64,000 bases of DNA, from assembly GCA_965221035.1 (NCBI GenBank), contig OZ244860.1, positions 2,790,001 through 2,854,000 of the forward strand, written 5' to 3'. A model generated the notes under the pieces. The model ran no database searches. It was given only the letters and a program-made list of their open reading frames with translations, and had not been told where the DNA came from. Below are positions 52,797 to 61,664 of this stretch, piece after piece. The stretch comes from UBA6522 sp965221035 (GTDB taxonomy: Bacteria; Pseudomonadota; Gammaproteobacteria; Steroidobacterales; Rariloculaceae). Each line of letters opens with the position of its first letter. Positions within the stretch are counted from its first letter, which is position 1. A program made the position numbers and the translations under genes.

Positions 52797-53429
52797 CTAC
52801 CGAGGAATGGGAATCTCGTCGCTTGTCTCGGGCACGACGTAACCTCGACGTACCGCCGGCCGCTCGACGATCCGCATGTACCACCGGAGCACGTTCGGGT
52901 AGTCCCGCAGGTCGATCTCCTGACGCGGATGGCGGGCGATCCACGGCCAGGTGGCGATATCGGCGATGCTGTAGTCGCCCGCAAGGTAGTCATGGCCTGC
53001 GAGGCGCCTGTCCAGCACTCCGTAGATGCGCTGGGTCTCATTGTGATAACGGGTTTCGGCGTATGGGGACTTGCCCTTGTTGTAGAACAGGAAGTGGTGG
53101 GTCTGGCCCAGCATTGGGCCGACGCTGCCCATCTGCATCATCAGCCACTCAAGCACCTGCCAGCGCCGGGCGCCCGACCCGGGGAACAGCCGGCCCGTCT
53201 TTTCCGCCAGGTAGATCAGGATGGCCGCGGACTCCATCAGGCTCACCCCTTCGTCATGATCGACGATGGCGGGGATCTTGTTGTTCGGACTGATCTTCAG
53301 AAACTCGGGATCGAATTGCTCGTCCTTGCCGATATGTACCGGAACGACCCGGTAGGGCAGCCCGAGTTCCTCCAGCATGATGGAGACCTTGCGTCCATTG
53401 GGTGTGGACCACGTGTATAGATCGATCAT
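52797..53429 (-). CDS. Glutathione S-transferase-family protein (YfcG-like, Nu class)
   Basis: 210 aa. The N-terminal thioredoxin-fold domain has YTWSTPNGRKVSIMLEELGLPY at 4-25 and SPNNKIPAIVD with the cis-Pro, then ESAAILIYLAEKTGR, followed by the all-helical C-terminal domain. TPNGRKVSIMLEE is typical of YfcG/YghU-like disulfide reductases that bind two glutathiones. Start is the ATG at 53429. Convergent with the homocysteine-methyltransferase gene. Confidence 0.92.
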   Translation of the reverse strand: MIDLYTWSTPNGRKVSIMLEELGLPYRVVPVHIGKDEQFDPEFLKISPNNKIPAIVDHDEGVSLMESAAILIYLAEKTGRLFPGSGARRWQVLEWLMMQMGSVGPMLGQTHHFLFYNKGKSPYAETRYHNETQRIYGVLDRRLAGHDYLAGDYSIADIATWPWIARHPRQEIDLRDYPNVLRWYMRIVERPAVRRGYVVPETSDEIPIPR

Positions 53430-53563
53430 CCGGCGTACTTCCCCAATCTTCCCCCGCGGTGGCAAGGAGGTGGGCGAAACATAGCGCAGGAGGGATCATT
53501 GCGTCCAATGCTTCCACAATCTTTGTCCCGGCACCTTGAACGCGTCGGTAGCCATTCCGGTTG

Positions 53564-53614
53564 GGGCGACGGGCCGATTAGGGCGACGGGCCGGTTGGGG
53601 CGATGGGCTGCGTA
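53564..53614. repeat. Three 17-bp tandem repeats
   Basis: Units 53564-53580, 53581-53597 and 53598-53614 share GGGCGACGGGCCGGTTg; the first two differ at two or three bases and the third is more degenerate. Intergenic, between a GST gene and the FAD-linked oxidase gene. Confidence 0.85.
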
Positions 53615-53715
53615 TCGCTCTCGGCCTGGTATTTTCCCCATGCCGTTGTCCTTTTTGCCGTCGCTTGCGTTAGCATGGGCTGCAAGACTGCCCTCGCACC
53701 GCGCCACAGCAATCC

Positions 53716-55107
53716 GTGACCAAAATTAGAGACGTTCTGGGCGCGTTGCGTGCCCGACTTCCCCACGGAGCCGTGCTCGGTGATGCCGACATCGGCGAGC
53801 GGTACAGTGTGGACTACACGGGCGAGAACCCACGCAAGCCCCTGGCCGTGGTCAGGCCGGCCACCACCGAGGAGGTCGCGGCCGTGCTGCGAACCTGCTC
53901 CGAGTTCTCCCAGCCGCTGGTGGTTCAGGGCGGTCTCACCGGCCTGGCGGGCGGCGCAACCCCCCAGGCGGGCGAGATTGCCTTGTCCATGGAAAGGTTG
54001 AACGGGATCGAAGAACTGGACCCGGTGTCGATGACCATTTCGGCCAAGGCCGGAACCCCGCTGCAGGCGGTTCAGGAAGCGGCGGCGGATGCCGGCCTGT
54101 TGCTGCCGCTGGACTTCGGTGCCCGGGGTTCCTGCCACATCGGCGGTGCCATCGCCACCAATGCGGGTGGCAACCAGGTGATCCGCTTCGGCATGGCTCG
54201 CAACCTGGTGCTTGGCCTGGAAGCGGTGCTGGCCGACGGCACGGTCATCAGCTCCATGAACAGGATGCTCAAGAACAACGCCGGCTACGACCTCAAGCAG
54301 CTTTTTGTGGGCACGGAGGGCACGCTGGGCGTGGTCACCCGTGCCGTGCTGCGCCTCATGCCCAGGCTGTCTAGCCGGTGCACCGCGATGTGCGCCGCGG
54401 AGTCGTTTGACCACGTCGTTGACCTGATGCGCACCGTGCGATCCGGGTTGGCGGGCTCGATCAGCGCGTACGAGGTAATGTGGGCAAGTTACCATGACAA
54501 GGTGCTGGAGATCGTCAAGTCGCTGCGTTCGCCGTTCGAGGACGGGTATCCGTTCTACGTGCTCGTGGAGTCCGAAGGCGTGGATCAGGGCACCGACAGC
54601 GGGCGGTTCGAGGCGGTCCTTTCGGATGCGCTGGAAGCGGGATTGATCAAGGACGCCGTGATTGCCCGCTCCGAGGCCGAACGGCACACGTTCTGGGCCA
54701 TCCGCGACGGAGTGGGAGAGATCACGCCGGCGTTGTCTCCCTATGTGCCCCTGGACGTGAGCATGGACATCGTGGCGATGCCGCGTTTCCTGGAGGCGTT
54801 CGACCGGGCGCTGAAGGTCGAGTTGCCGAACTCGCTGAACCTGGTGTTCGGGCACCTGGGGGACAACAATCTTCATCTGTTCGTGACCACCGACCACGAA
54901 GCCGAGAACGACAAGGTGCTGGAATTGGCATACGGACTGGTGGGACAGTGCGGCGGCTCGATCTCGGCCGAACACGGAATCGGCAGCCTGAAACGAGACT
55001 ATCTGAGCCATTCCAGGTCGCCGCAGGAGATCGACTTGATGAAGCGGCTCAAGCAGGCGCTGGACCCGCTTGGAATCCTCAATCCGGGCCGCGTGCTGCC
55101 TTGCTGA
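53716..55107 (+). CDS. FAD-linked oxidase, D-2-hydroxy acid dehydrogenase type
   Basis: 463 aa from a GTG at 53716. FAD-binding PCMH domain: VVQGGLTGLAGGATPQAGEIALSMERL, GARGSCHIGGAIATNAGGNQVIRFG and LKQLFVGTEGTLGVVTRAVLRL. C-terminal domain: NLVFGHLGDNNLHLFV and SAEHGIGSLKRDYL with conserved His, as in D-2-hydroxyglutarate and D-lactate dehydrogenases. Likely oxidises a D-2-hydroxy acid with electrons to ETF or quinone. pobA follows after 39 bp. A 55-bp copy of its 3' coding region recurs at 56977-57031. Confidence 0.9.
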   Translation: MTKIRDVLGALRARLPHGAVLGDADIGERYSVDYTGENPRKPLAVVRPATTEEVAAVLRTCSEFSQPLVVQGGLTGLAGGATPQAGEIALSMERLNGIEELDPVSMTISAKAGTPLQAVQEAAADAGLLLPLDFGARGSCHIGGAIATNAGGNQVIRFGMARNLVLGLEAVLADGTVISSMNRMLKNNAGYDLKQLFVGTEGTLGVVTRAVLRLMPRLSSRCTAMCAAESFDHVVDLMRTVRSGLAGSISAYEVMWASYHDKVLEIVKSLRSPFEDGYPFYVLVESEGVDQGTDSGRFEAVLSDALEAGLIKDAVIARSEAERHTFWAIRDGVGEITPALSPYVPLDVSMDIVAMPRFLEAFDRALKVELPNSLNLVFGHLGDNNLHLFVTTDHEAENDKVLELAYGLVGQCGGSISAEHGIGSLKRDYLSHSRSPQEIDLMKRLKQALDPLGILNPGRVLPC

Positions 55108-55146
55108 GGCGGGAGCGCGGCAGACAAGGCTCGAAGGACGCGTCGA

Positions 55147-56316
55147 ATGAGAACACAGGTAGGCATCATCGGTTCCGGCCCCGCTGGATTGCTGCTGTCC
55201 CAGCTGCTCGACCTGCAAGGGATCGAAAGTGTCATTCTGGAGCGGCGCAGCCGCGAGTATGTGCTCGGGCGCATCCGCGCGGGCGTGCTGGAAGAGGGTA
55301 CGGTGAACATGCTCAGGCTCGCGGAGGCCGGCGGGCGCATGGATCGGGAAGGTCTGGTCCACGAGGGATTCGAATTGGCCTTCGGCGACCGGCGGTTCCG
55401 AATAGACTTGAAGAAATACACCGGCAAGACCGTGATGGTGTACGGCCAGACGGAGCTTACCAAGGACCTGATGGAGGCGCGTGACGCCCGAGGCGGTCGA
55501 CTGGTGTACGAGGCCGAGGGCGTGGCCATTCACGATCTGGATACCGACCGGCCGAAACTTCGCTACACGAAGGACGGTCTGGAGCACGAAGTGGTCTGCG
55601 ACTTCATCGCCGGTTGCGATGGCTTTCGCGGCGTCAGCCGCCGCTCGATTCCGGAGGACGTTCTCAAGACCCATGAACGTGTCTATCCGTTCGGTTGGCT
55701 GGGTGTGCTCTCGGAAACCCGGCCCGTCTCCGACGAGGTCATATACGTCAATCACTGGCGCGGCTTCGCGCTGTGCAGCATGCGCTCGATGACGCGCAGT
55801 CGCTACTACATCCAGTGCGCCTTCGACGAGGACCTGGAGGAGTGGACCGACGACCGGTTCTGGGATGCGCTGCGGGCGCGCCTGCCCCATGAGGCCGCCG
55901 AGTCCATGGAGATCGGGCCGTCCATCGAGAAGAGTATCGCGCCGCTGCGCAGCTTCGTGGCCGAGCCCATGCGTTTCGGCCGGTTGTTCCTGGCCGGGGA
56001 TGCGGCGCACATCGTACCGCCAACGGGCGCCAAGGGCCTGAACCTGGCGGCCTCGGACATTCACTACCTGCATCGGGCGCTGGTGGCGTACTACAAGGAC
56101 GGCCGCCCGGACCTGATGGACGCCTACTCCGACCAATGCCTCAAGCGGGTGTGGAAGGCGGAACGGTTCTCCTGGTGGCTGAGCACCGTCCTGCACCGGT
56201 TCCCGGACCAGAGCACCTTCGACCGCGGCATCCAGTTGGCGGAACTGGACTACCTGGCTGATTCGGAAGCGGCGCAGGCGTCGTTCGCGGAGAACTACGT
56301 GGGGTTGCCGTTCTAG
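55147..56316 (+). CDS. pobA: 4-hydroxybenzoate 3-monooxygenase
   Basis: 389 aa. FAD motif GSGPAG at residues 9-14, ERRSREYVLGRIRAGVLEEGT, VACDFIAGCDGFRGVSR-like (CDFIAGCDGFRGVSR) with the DG motif, and LAGDAAHIVPPTGAKGLNLA. NHWRGFALCSMRS and YVNHWRGF match the hydroxybenzoate site. Converts 4-hydroxybenzoate to protocatechuate with NADPH and O2. It is the natural sink for 4-hydroxybenzoate made from 4-cresol-type substrates by the flavocytochrome of the window. The ring-cleavage genes are not here. Confidence 0.93.
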   Translation: MRTQVGIIGSGPAGLLLSQLLDLQGIESVILERRSREYVLGRIRAGVLEEGTVNMLRLAEAGGRMDREGLVHEGFELAFGDRRFRIDLKKYTGKTVMVYGQTELTKDLMEARDARGGRLVYEAEGVAIHDLDTDRPKLRYTKDGLEHEVVCDFIAGCDGFRGVSRRSIPEDVLKTHERVYPFGWLGVLSETRPVSDEVIYVNHWRGFALCSMRSMTRSRYYIQCAFDEDLEEWTDDRFWDALRARLPHEAAESMEIGPSIEKSIAPLRSFVAEPMRFGRLFLAGDAAHIVPPTGAKGLNLAASDIHYLHRALVAYYKDGRPDLMDAYSDQCLKRVWKAERFSWWLSTVLHRFPDQSTFDRGIQLAELDYLADSEAAQASFAENYVGLPF

Positions 56317-56381
56317 TGCTCTCGTCGGCGCGCCATGCCGGAAGTCCGTATCATGATTCTGCACCAAAGGGAGGAGCCATC

Positions 56382-56909
56382 ATGTATTCAGAGACATTTC
56401 TTGCGAGAGTTTTTTGTTCGCTTCTATTCGGGGGTGTGCTGGTTTTCGTTGTCGCGGCTTGCGAGTCCGGCGGTCCGGCGTTCGAATACATCCGCCTGCC
56501 GGGTACGGAGCCGGGGGGAGGCACCAACCAGCCGTTTACCTCCGCGATCAAGGTGCGTTCGGGCAGTATCGTTTTCCTTTCGGGGACGGTGGGTGCCGGA
56601 CCGCATAGCCATCCCCATGTTCCGGCCGAATTCGACCACCTGGATTTCAGCGCCGAGGCGCAGGCCGAACGGGTCATGGAGAGTCTTGAGGAAATGGTGC
56701 AAGCGGCCGGCGGCGAGTTGACCGACATCATTCAAGTGACGCGGTTCATGCGCGATGTGGGGGCCAATCAGGATGCTGTCAACGAAGTGATGAACCGGTA
56801 CTGGGGGCCGGATCATCGCCCCGCCAGCACGACATTGGAAATCGTGCGGCTTGCGACGGATCCGCGCTTCATTCTCGAGGTGGAAGCCGTGGCCGTAATC
56901 GGCGACTGA
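56382..56909 (+). CDS. RidA-family lipoprotein-like protein
   Basis: 175 aa. Lipoprotein-type leader ending VVAAC at about residues 23-27. The mature part is a RidA/YjgF-type domain (VFLSGTVGAG, QAERVMESLEEMVQAAGG, DIIQVTRFMRDVGANQDAVNEVMNRYWG, RPASTTLEIVRLATDPRFILEVEAVAV). RidA proteins remove reactive imines; an exported, lipid-anchored form is unusual. ATG 56382 has GGGAGGAG upstream. Follows pobA by 66 bp. Confidence 0.87.
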   Translation: MYSETFLARVFCSLLFGGVLVFVVAACESGGPAFEYIRLPGTEPGGGTNQPFTSAIKVRSGSIVFLSGTVGAGPHSHPHVPAEFDHLDFSAEAQAERVMESLEEMVQAAGGELTDIIQVTRFMRDVGANQDAVNEVMNRYWGPDHRPASTTLEIVRLATDPRFILEVEAVAVIGD

Positions 56910-56976
56910 TTGCTTCGCAAAACCGCCGATAGACGTACGCTTCCGGTATCGCCGGACACCGGCTCAAGGCAGGCTG

Positions 56977-57031
56977 GCGGCGGCTCGATCTCGGCCGAAC
57001 ACGGAATCGGCAGCCTGTAACGGGATTATCT
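56977..57031 (+). repeat. Partial duplicate of the FAD-oxidase 3' coding region
   Basis: 55 bp matching 54950-55004 with the first 41 bp identical, then three mismatches. In the same frame it reads SISAEHGIGSL followed by a TAA, so it is a dead fragment. It lies about 70 bp after the RidA gene and 99 bp before the transposase remnant, which suggests a deletion or recombination endpoint. Confidence 0.9.
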
Positions 57032-57129
57032 CTTGACTTCGACGGTTTGAATTCCTAAGTCATTGATATGCTTGAACATCACAAATTCACTAGGCACAAC
57101 TTCTGGGATTTGAGCGGGTTGTCGTCGGT

Positions 57130-57438
57130 TCAGTTCAACGCATAGGGGACGTCCGACAGCGTCAGGCCGAGGGCCTCGTAGATCAGTTGGGCTTCGGCCG
57201 TGGCCGAAGAGGGAATCGCGTAGCGTTGGCCGGTGCCGGTGTGGCGCAGCACCGAACACTGGCGGTGCAACAGCGCGTCCCGGATGGCCTGGGGAGACAG
57301 GTTGCGTTTTTTCTGCAACTTGACCCGGTAGGCCAGGTGTCTGACGCAGGCAAAGGCCATGTAGGCGATGGCCAGGTGCACGCGGATGCGCCTCGGGGTC
57401 CAGTGATAGATGGGCCGGACCTTCAGGTCGTGCTTGGT
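57130..57438 (-). pseudogene. IS1634-type (DDE) transposase C-terminal remnant
   Basis: Only the last 102 residues of a transposase remain: TKHDLKVRPIYHWTPRRIR, then HLAIAYMAFACVRHLAYRV, the C-terminal portion of the IS1634/IS4-like DDE enzymes, with stop at 57130. Upstream of 57438 the frame continues without similarity (YYFGSD), so the N-terminal two-thirds and the catalytic residues are gone. It differs from the full element 57910-59739, which has a different C-terminus, so it is a remnant of another insertion. Confidence 0.8.
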
Positions 57439-57867
57439 GTCGCTGCCGAAGTAATACTCCCCTTTTGTGCTGAAGTAAAAATCCCCAGTTGAGGGATTCG
57501 GCGCTGTCGTCGCCAAACCCGCTGGGTGCACACAGAAGTAGTTGTTTTCCCCATTGAGGACGGGATATTGATTGGCAGCGGTTCGCCCCGCAGATGCCGC
57601 GACCATACCAAAACGGCGGTTTTGGCCGTTCCGGTCGCCGCCGGGCTCCGTCCAGACGTTCCGGCAGCCGTTACTTGCCACCTGAAACCACCATCTACTC
57701 ACCAACCAAGGTCAATCGCCCCGTCCAATCCGCGCCGACGTGGGTTGGTGAGCAAATCGGGCTACCAGCAGATAACGAGACCGAGATTCGATGCCACCTA
57801 ACCCAAGTTTACCAACCATTTTGACAAGTTGTTTTATATCAACAGGTTACGTTGCCAATTATCCGCG
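57439..57867. other. Degenerate intergenic stretch beside IS elements
   Basis: About 430 bp with no convincing gene. It contains a 10-bp inverted repeat CTCACCAACC (57700-57709) / GGTTGGTGAG (57743-57752), which could be the end of a lost element. AT content is higher than in the surrounding genes. Confidence 0.4.
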
Positions 57868-57879
57868 TATGGCACTACA
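57868..57879. repeat. Left copy of 12-bp direct repeat flanking the IS1634-like element
   Basis: TATGGCACTACA, present in the same orientation at 59792-59803, just outside both ends of the transposase gene. It may be a long target-site duplication or part of the element ends. No matching inverted terminal repeats were found near the two copies, so the exact element boundary is not settled. Confidence 0.55.
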
Positions 57880-57909
57880 AACGCGGTGAAACCGGTTTTT
57901 TCGGGGATC

Positions 57910-59739
57910 TCAGACGATCATCTTCTGCGTGCCGCCCGCCGACGAATGGATGCCGAGTGCATCGAAGATCGCCTGCTGTTCCGGCTCCGGCCGCGTTGCC
58001 TTTCGCACATGCAAGGTCCTGCCATCGGCGCGCTTGAACGTCGCGGTGACGCGCATGCGCCCGGCGAGCGTGCGACGCAGGGTCGTCCAGCTGGCCGGTC
58101 GGCCACTGCCGCGAGCGCTCTCGCTCAGCCGTTTGCGAATGACCTGCACGAGCTGATAGGCGATCACGGTGATGAACAGGTGACCCTCGGCCCGTAGCGG
58201 CTTGTGGTGATAGATGGGGCGCAGCCCCAGTTCGGATTTCAGCGAACGGAACACCGCCTCAAGATCGGTGAGCAGGGTGTAGGTGCGCCACAGCGTCTGT
58301 TCGCTCCAGTCGGTCTCGTTGCTGCGCAGGCAATAGACGCCCGGATGCGTGGTCATGGAGCCGTCGACGGGCTTTCGGGTCCAACCCACCGCCACCGCCT
58401 TCTCGCCGCTCTCGTCGGCGGTGACCTCGATGTCGTAGTGCTGGGCGATGCCGCGGCTTTTCTCCTTCATGCGCCCGATACGCTGCCAGACGCGGTCGAG
58501 CTTTTTCTGCGTGCGCGGCCGCGACAGCCCCTCGTGCAGGGCGTTCAGATCCCGCTCGAAGCGCTGCGCAAACCGCTCGGCGATGCCGCGCTCCTTCTCG
58601 GCACGCTCTTCGGAATAGCAGTACAGCCGCACTTCCCCGGCTTCGGGGTCATCGACCTTGTGCAAGTGAACCGTCCCACCGCTGCGGGTGCGATGGGCCG
58701 TGGCCGCCTCGGCGTCGAACCGCCGCCGCCGCTCGCGGCTGACCACGATGTAGCGATAGCCGTTATCGCGCAACCACCGCAACTGCTCCTCGGTGGCGAT
58801 GCCGCGGTCGAGCACCACGCGGGCGCCGGGTGGCGCCTCAAGCGCCGAGAGCATCTCGGCCAGCGTGCGATCCTCGCGGACGTTGCCCGCAAACACTTGG
58901 GAGCGCCGCACGAAGCCGCCGCCGTCGAGCACCAGCCCCAACGTCAACAACGGGCAGTCGCTGCGCTTCTCCTTCGAATGGCCGCGTCGTGCCTTCGGCT
59001 GCGGGGCCGCTTCGCCTTCGTAGTAGGTGTTCGTCAGGTCGTAGAGGGTGATCGTCGGCGACAGCCCGAACAACTCCATCGCCTGGCCGAACAGGTGCGA
59101 CTCGATGGCCTCGCGGTGCCTCATCAACGCATCCGAGGCCCGGTACAGTTGCATCGCCCCCATCGTCTCGAAGTCCACCCCCAGCAACTCGCCCAGGGCA
59201 CTGCGCCCGCGCAGCCACGCATGCGTCGCCCGCTCCGAGGCAGGATGCGCCAGACGGCCGATGATCGAACCCACCGCCGCCGCGCGCAGCGGCCCGTTCA
59301 TCCCCAACTCGGCCATCAACTGCAAAAGACCCAGTTGCGACAGCGCCCACAGACCCACCGCTTCAACGCCGACGCTGCGCGGACGCACCAGGTCCAGGGA
59401 ATCGACATCCACCGACTGCAGGTCGCGCCCGGGCGGTGCGCTGTCTGCGGATGCCTCGGCCGGCGCCGGGTTGCGGGCCAGCAATTGCGCGGCGATGCGT
59501 TGGGCTTCTTCTTCGAGCCTCGCGGGCGCGTCCTCGAGCAGGGGCCTCTGACCGTCGAGGATCTCCTCGACGCGCTGGCACAGACGGGGCCAGTGTTCGC
59601 GGGGGATGGCGAAGTGGCCACCGAGGTTGAGCAGCGTGCGTTGTCGGACCTTGGCGCCGATGCGCTGGCTGTTCACCAGACGGTGGGTGTAGTAGGTCTG
59701 GCCGTCGGTACGGCGGGTCTGGGTGCGTCGCACGAACAT
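57910..59739 (-). CDS. IS1634-family-type transposase, full length
   Basis: 609 aa from the ATG at 59739, where the frame reads FVRRTQTRRTDGQTYYTHRL; a TTG start 36 bp upstream is unlikely. DDE-type catalytic residues: first Asp in TITLYDLTNTYYEG, second Asp in VVLDRGIATEEQL, and Glu in the LLTDLEAVFRSLKSELGLRP segment. Long variable middle as in IS1634 and related elements. Intact, so the element may be mobile. Confidence 0.9.
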   Translation of the reverse strand: MFVRRTQTRRTDGQTYYTHRLVNSQRIGAKVRQRTLLNLGGHFAIPREHWPRLCQRVEEILDGQRPLLEDAPARLEEEAQRIAAQLLARNPAPAEASADSAPPGRDLQSVDVDSLDLVRPRSVGVEAVGLWALSQLGLLQLMAELGMNGPLRAAAVGSIIGRLAHPASERATHAWLRGRSALGELLGVDFETMGAMQLYRASDALMRHREAIESHLFGQAMELFGLSPTITLYDLTNTYYEGEAAPQPKARRGHSKEKRSDCPLLTLGLVLDGGGFVRRSQVFAGNVREDRTLAEMLSALEAPPGARVVLDRGIATEEQLRWLRDNGYRYIVVSRERRRRFDAEAATAHRTRSGGTVHLHKVDDPEAGEVRLYCYSEERAEKERGIAERFAQRFERDLNALHEGLSRPRTQKKLDRVWQRIGRMKEKSRGIAQHYDIEVTADESGEKAVAVGWTRKPVDGSMTTHPGVYCLRSNETDWSEQTLWRTYTLLTDLEAVFRSLKSELGLRPIYHHKPLRAEGHLFITVIAYQLVQVIRKRLSESARGSGRPASWTTLRRTLAGRMRVTATFKRADGRTLHVRKATRPEPEQQAIFDALGIHSSAGGTQKMIV

Positions 59740-59791
59740 GGTGGAGACGGTAGCGGCGGCGTCGCCTGGAGTCAATACCTGTACGATACAT

Positions 59792-59803
59792 TATGGCACT
59801 ACA
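59792..59803. repeat. Right copy of 12-bp direct repeat
   Basis: TATGGCACTACA, second copy, about 50 bp from the transposase start. See the left copy at 57868-57879. Confidence 0.55.
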
Positions 59804-59958
59804 TCGCCCATTCGCCTTTTCCAACCACAGAAAATCAATGAGTTACGACAAATATACCGGCGAATCAGGGCCGAATCCGACCCCAAAACCTACGATCTTG
59901 GTAAAGATGGGCTAAATGATCGCGTAACGCCCGGCCCCGACTCTTCACGCACTTAAAT

Positions 59959-60129
59959 TCAGTTTGTGCCGAAATAGGCGTCCAGTTGGGCCTTTAGCGA
60001 CTCGTCGACATAAATCGAATCGATATCCTGCCAGTAGCCGTTTTTGCTGTACGACCACTGGTAACGCGACGCCGCCCTGCGGACGTAATAATTTTCGTAA
60101 GTGTCCGACCTCACGAGAAGGTAGCCCAC
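59959..60129 (-). CDS. Small possible gene or C-terminal gene fragment
   Basis: 56 codons from a GTG at 60129 to a TGA at 59959, too short for standard calling. The product is rich in Tyr and Trp (SYSKNGYWQDIDSIYVDESL, ending AQLDAYFGTN), which looks like true protein rather than antisense noise. An in-frame TAA lies about 15 bp upstream, so it is either a complete tiny gene or the tail of a truncated one. No family is recognised. Confidence 0.45.
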   Translation of the reverse strand: MGYLLVRSDTYENYYVRRAASRYQWSYSKNGYWQDIDSIYVDESLKAQLDAYFGTN

Positions 60130-60262
60130 TCGTCGAGAACCTTACGTTGACCCCCCAGAATGACGCGGGCATAGGCTTGTACGTCGGTGCTGACGCAATG
60201 GGCATCGTTGTCGATGCGTTAGGCGGTGGCGTCGTCGATGTGGTGGGCTCAATCATTGCTTG

Positions 60263-60291
60263 GTGTTCCCCGCACACGCGGGGATGAACCG
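60263..60291 (+). CRISPR. Single orphan type I-E CRISPR repeat
   Basis: The 29 nt at 60263-60291 begin GTGTTCCCCGCACACG and end CGGGGATGAACCG, which is the type I-E repeat pattern with the CCCCGC/GCGGGG hairpin. No second repeat occurs 61 nt upstream or downstream, and no cas gene is in the window. It is a remnant of an array or a captured repeat, not an active locus. Confidence 0.85.
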
Positions 60292-60671
60292 CCTGCCGGT
60301 CGAACTCCCCCTTTGGCTTCAGGACCCATCCAGGCTCCTCATTGCTCGTACGTCGCTGAGACTTCACCGGCTGTGGCAAGAGCCGCGGTTCCCCCGAAAG
60401 GACGAATGCCTCCACACTTGGCCGGTCCGCATTGCCGCTGAGACTCTGGAAGCCGACCGGGTGGCGCGGTCCGACGCCGAAACTCGCACGCTGCGCCACC
60501 AGAGCGCGCTGTAGGTGTTTCAATCCGACGGGCGGTGGCCGGTTCAGATGACTGATGACCGCCCTGCACGAACGCTTGGGCGGCGAACGCCGCTTCCCTG
60601 GCTGGTCACAGAAGGGCCTTCCAAAGAAATCAATGGAGAATCAGTGAAGCTCCCGCTTAATTCGTAATCGC
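60292..60671. other. Stretch without a recognisable gene
   Basis: 380 bp after the orphan repeat. The first 32 nt could be one spacer but no repeat follows. Open frames here look like noise. Ends at the integrase stop. Confidence 0.4.
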
Positions 60672-61664
60672 CTATCGCATGTATCGTGCCACGGCGCCTG
60701 TTTCGGCTCTGGCGGCGGCGCTGTAATGCGCAACCATCGCAGCGGACTTCCAGTGGCCTGCGTGCATGACATCGTGGGTTGAAGCGCCCCGCCGGGTCAA
60801 TTCCACAGCCAGCCCAACCCGGCCCGAGTGGGCGGTGATGTGCTTTGCTATTCCGGCAGCCTTTGCGGCGTCACTTAACCGGCGGGACAGGCTGGCTCCC
60901 GTGAGTCCCTCAAAGACACGTCGGCTGGGATGTCCGTCGCCCCCGGTTTCTCGCCGCAAGCGGTTTATTGCGTCGGCGAATGGGCCATTGATGTAACGGA
61001 CATCCGTGTCGGCCCCGTCCGGGTTGGACTTGGAAAATCGAACGCGGACCACCACCCCCCGACCGTCCGCGGCATGATCGAGATCGCCCCACGTCAGCTC
61101 TGCGGCCTCGGCGCGGCGCAGGCCACCGAGAAACAATACCGAAACGATGGCCGCGTCCACCAGCGACCGGCGCAAAGCGCGCGGAAACGACTCGCGGCGA
61201 CCATCTGAATGCTTCCTTGGCGTGGCGGCTGAGGCGAGGATGGCCTCCGCCTCGTTCGCCATTAAGGGGTTGGCTCGACCCCTGCCCCGGTTCGTGGCTC
61301 CGCGTCGAAATCGATTCAGGGCGGCGGCGGTGAGAGCGCCGTCCGGGGATTGTCGTTCGCGCACCTTGGCGTGGAAGCGCACGGCCTTGACCACCATCGT
61401 GGCGCTAGCCATCGCTAGGCCGCGCTCGAAGAGGCCGTCGATGTAGCAGGCCAGCGAACCGTCGTTCAAGCAAGAGGCGCTGTTGTCCAGCCACTTTTTC
61501 AGGCGAAACAGCGCATCCGCGTAGACACGCCCTGTGTTCGGGGCAATGGACGGGGTTCGGCGCACGTGAATGTCGATGCTCTCGTGATCAAGATTGCGGT
61601 AGCGCCGGACAACGATTGGAGATTGAAACGAAACGGATACGCCTAAGGAGGTCAGCGTGAACAT
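60672..61664 (-). CDS. Tyrosine-type recombinase/integrase
   Basis: 330 aa from ATG 61664; the frame extends to a TTG at 61784 without added family features. A core-binding domain at about residues 40-130 (NTGRVYADALFRLKKWLDNS). Catalytic region: Arg in FLGGLRRAEAAELTW, His-x-x-Arg in HITAHSGRVGLA, His in HAGHWKS and nucleophile Tyr in VAHYSAAARA. Site-specific recombination enzyme, probably tied to the accessory region. The 14-bp inverted repeat around its 5' end may be a binding or attachment site. Confidence 0.88.
   Translation of the reverse strand: MFTLTSLGVSVSFQSPIVVRRYRNLDHESIDIHVRRTPSIAPNTGRVYADALFRLKKWLDNSASCLNDGSLACYIDGLFERGLAMASATMVVKAVRFHAKVRERQSPDGALTAAALNRFRRGATNRGRGRANPLMANEAEAILASAATPRKHSDGRRESFPRALRRSLVDAAIVSVLFLGGLRRAEAAELTWGDLDHAADGRGVVVRVRFSKSNPDGADTDVRYINGPFADAINRLRRETGGDGHPSRRVFEGLTGASLSRRLSDAAKAAGIAKHITAHSGRVGLAVELTRRGASTHDVMHAGHWKSAAMVAHYSAAARAETGAVARYMR

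Noticed and set aside
57868..59803. Terminal inverted repeats for the IS1634-like element
   Set aside because: Only a 12-bp direct repeat was found; no inverted pair near the ends could be matched by eye, so no exact element boundary is given.
60500..60540. GTGTTTCAATCC sequence resembling a type I-C CRISPR repeat start
   Set aside because: Only the first 10 or so bases match and no hairpin or second copy follows.
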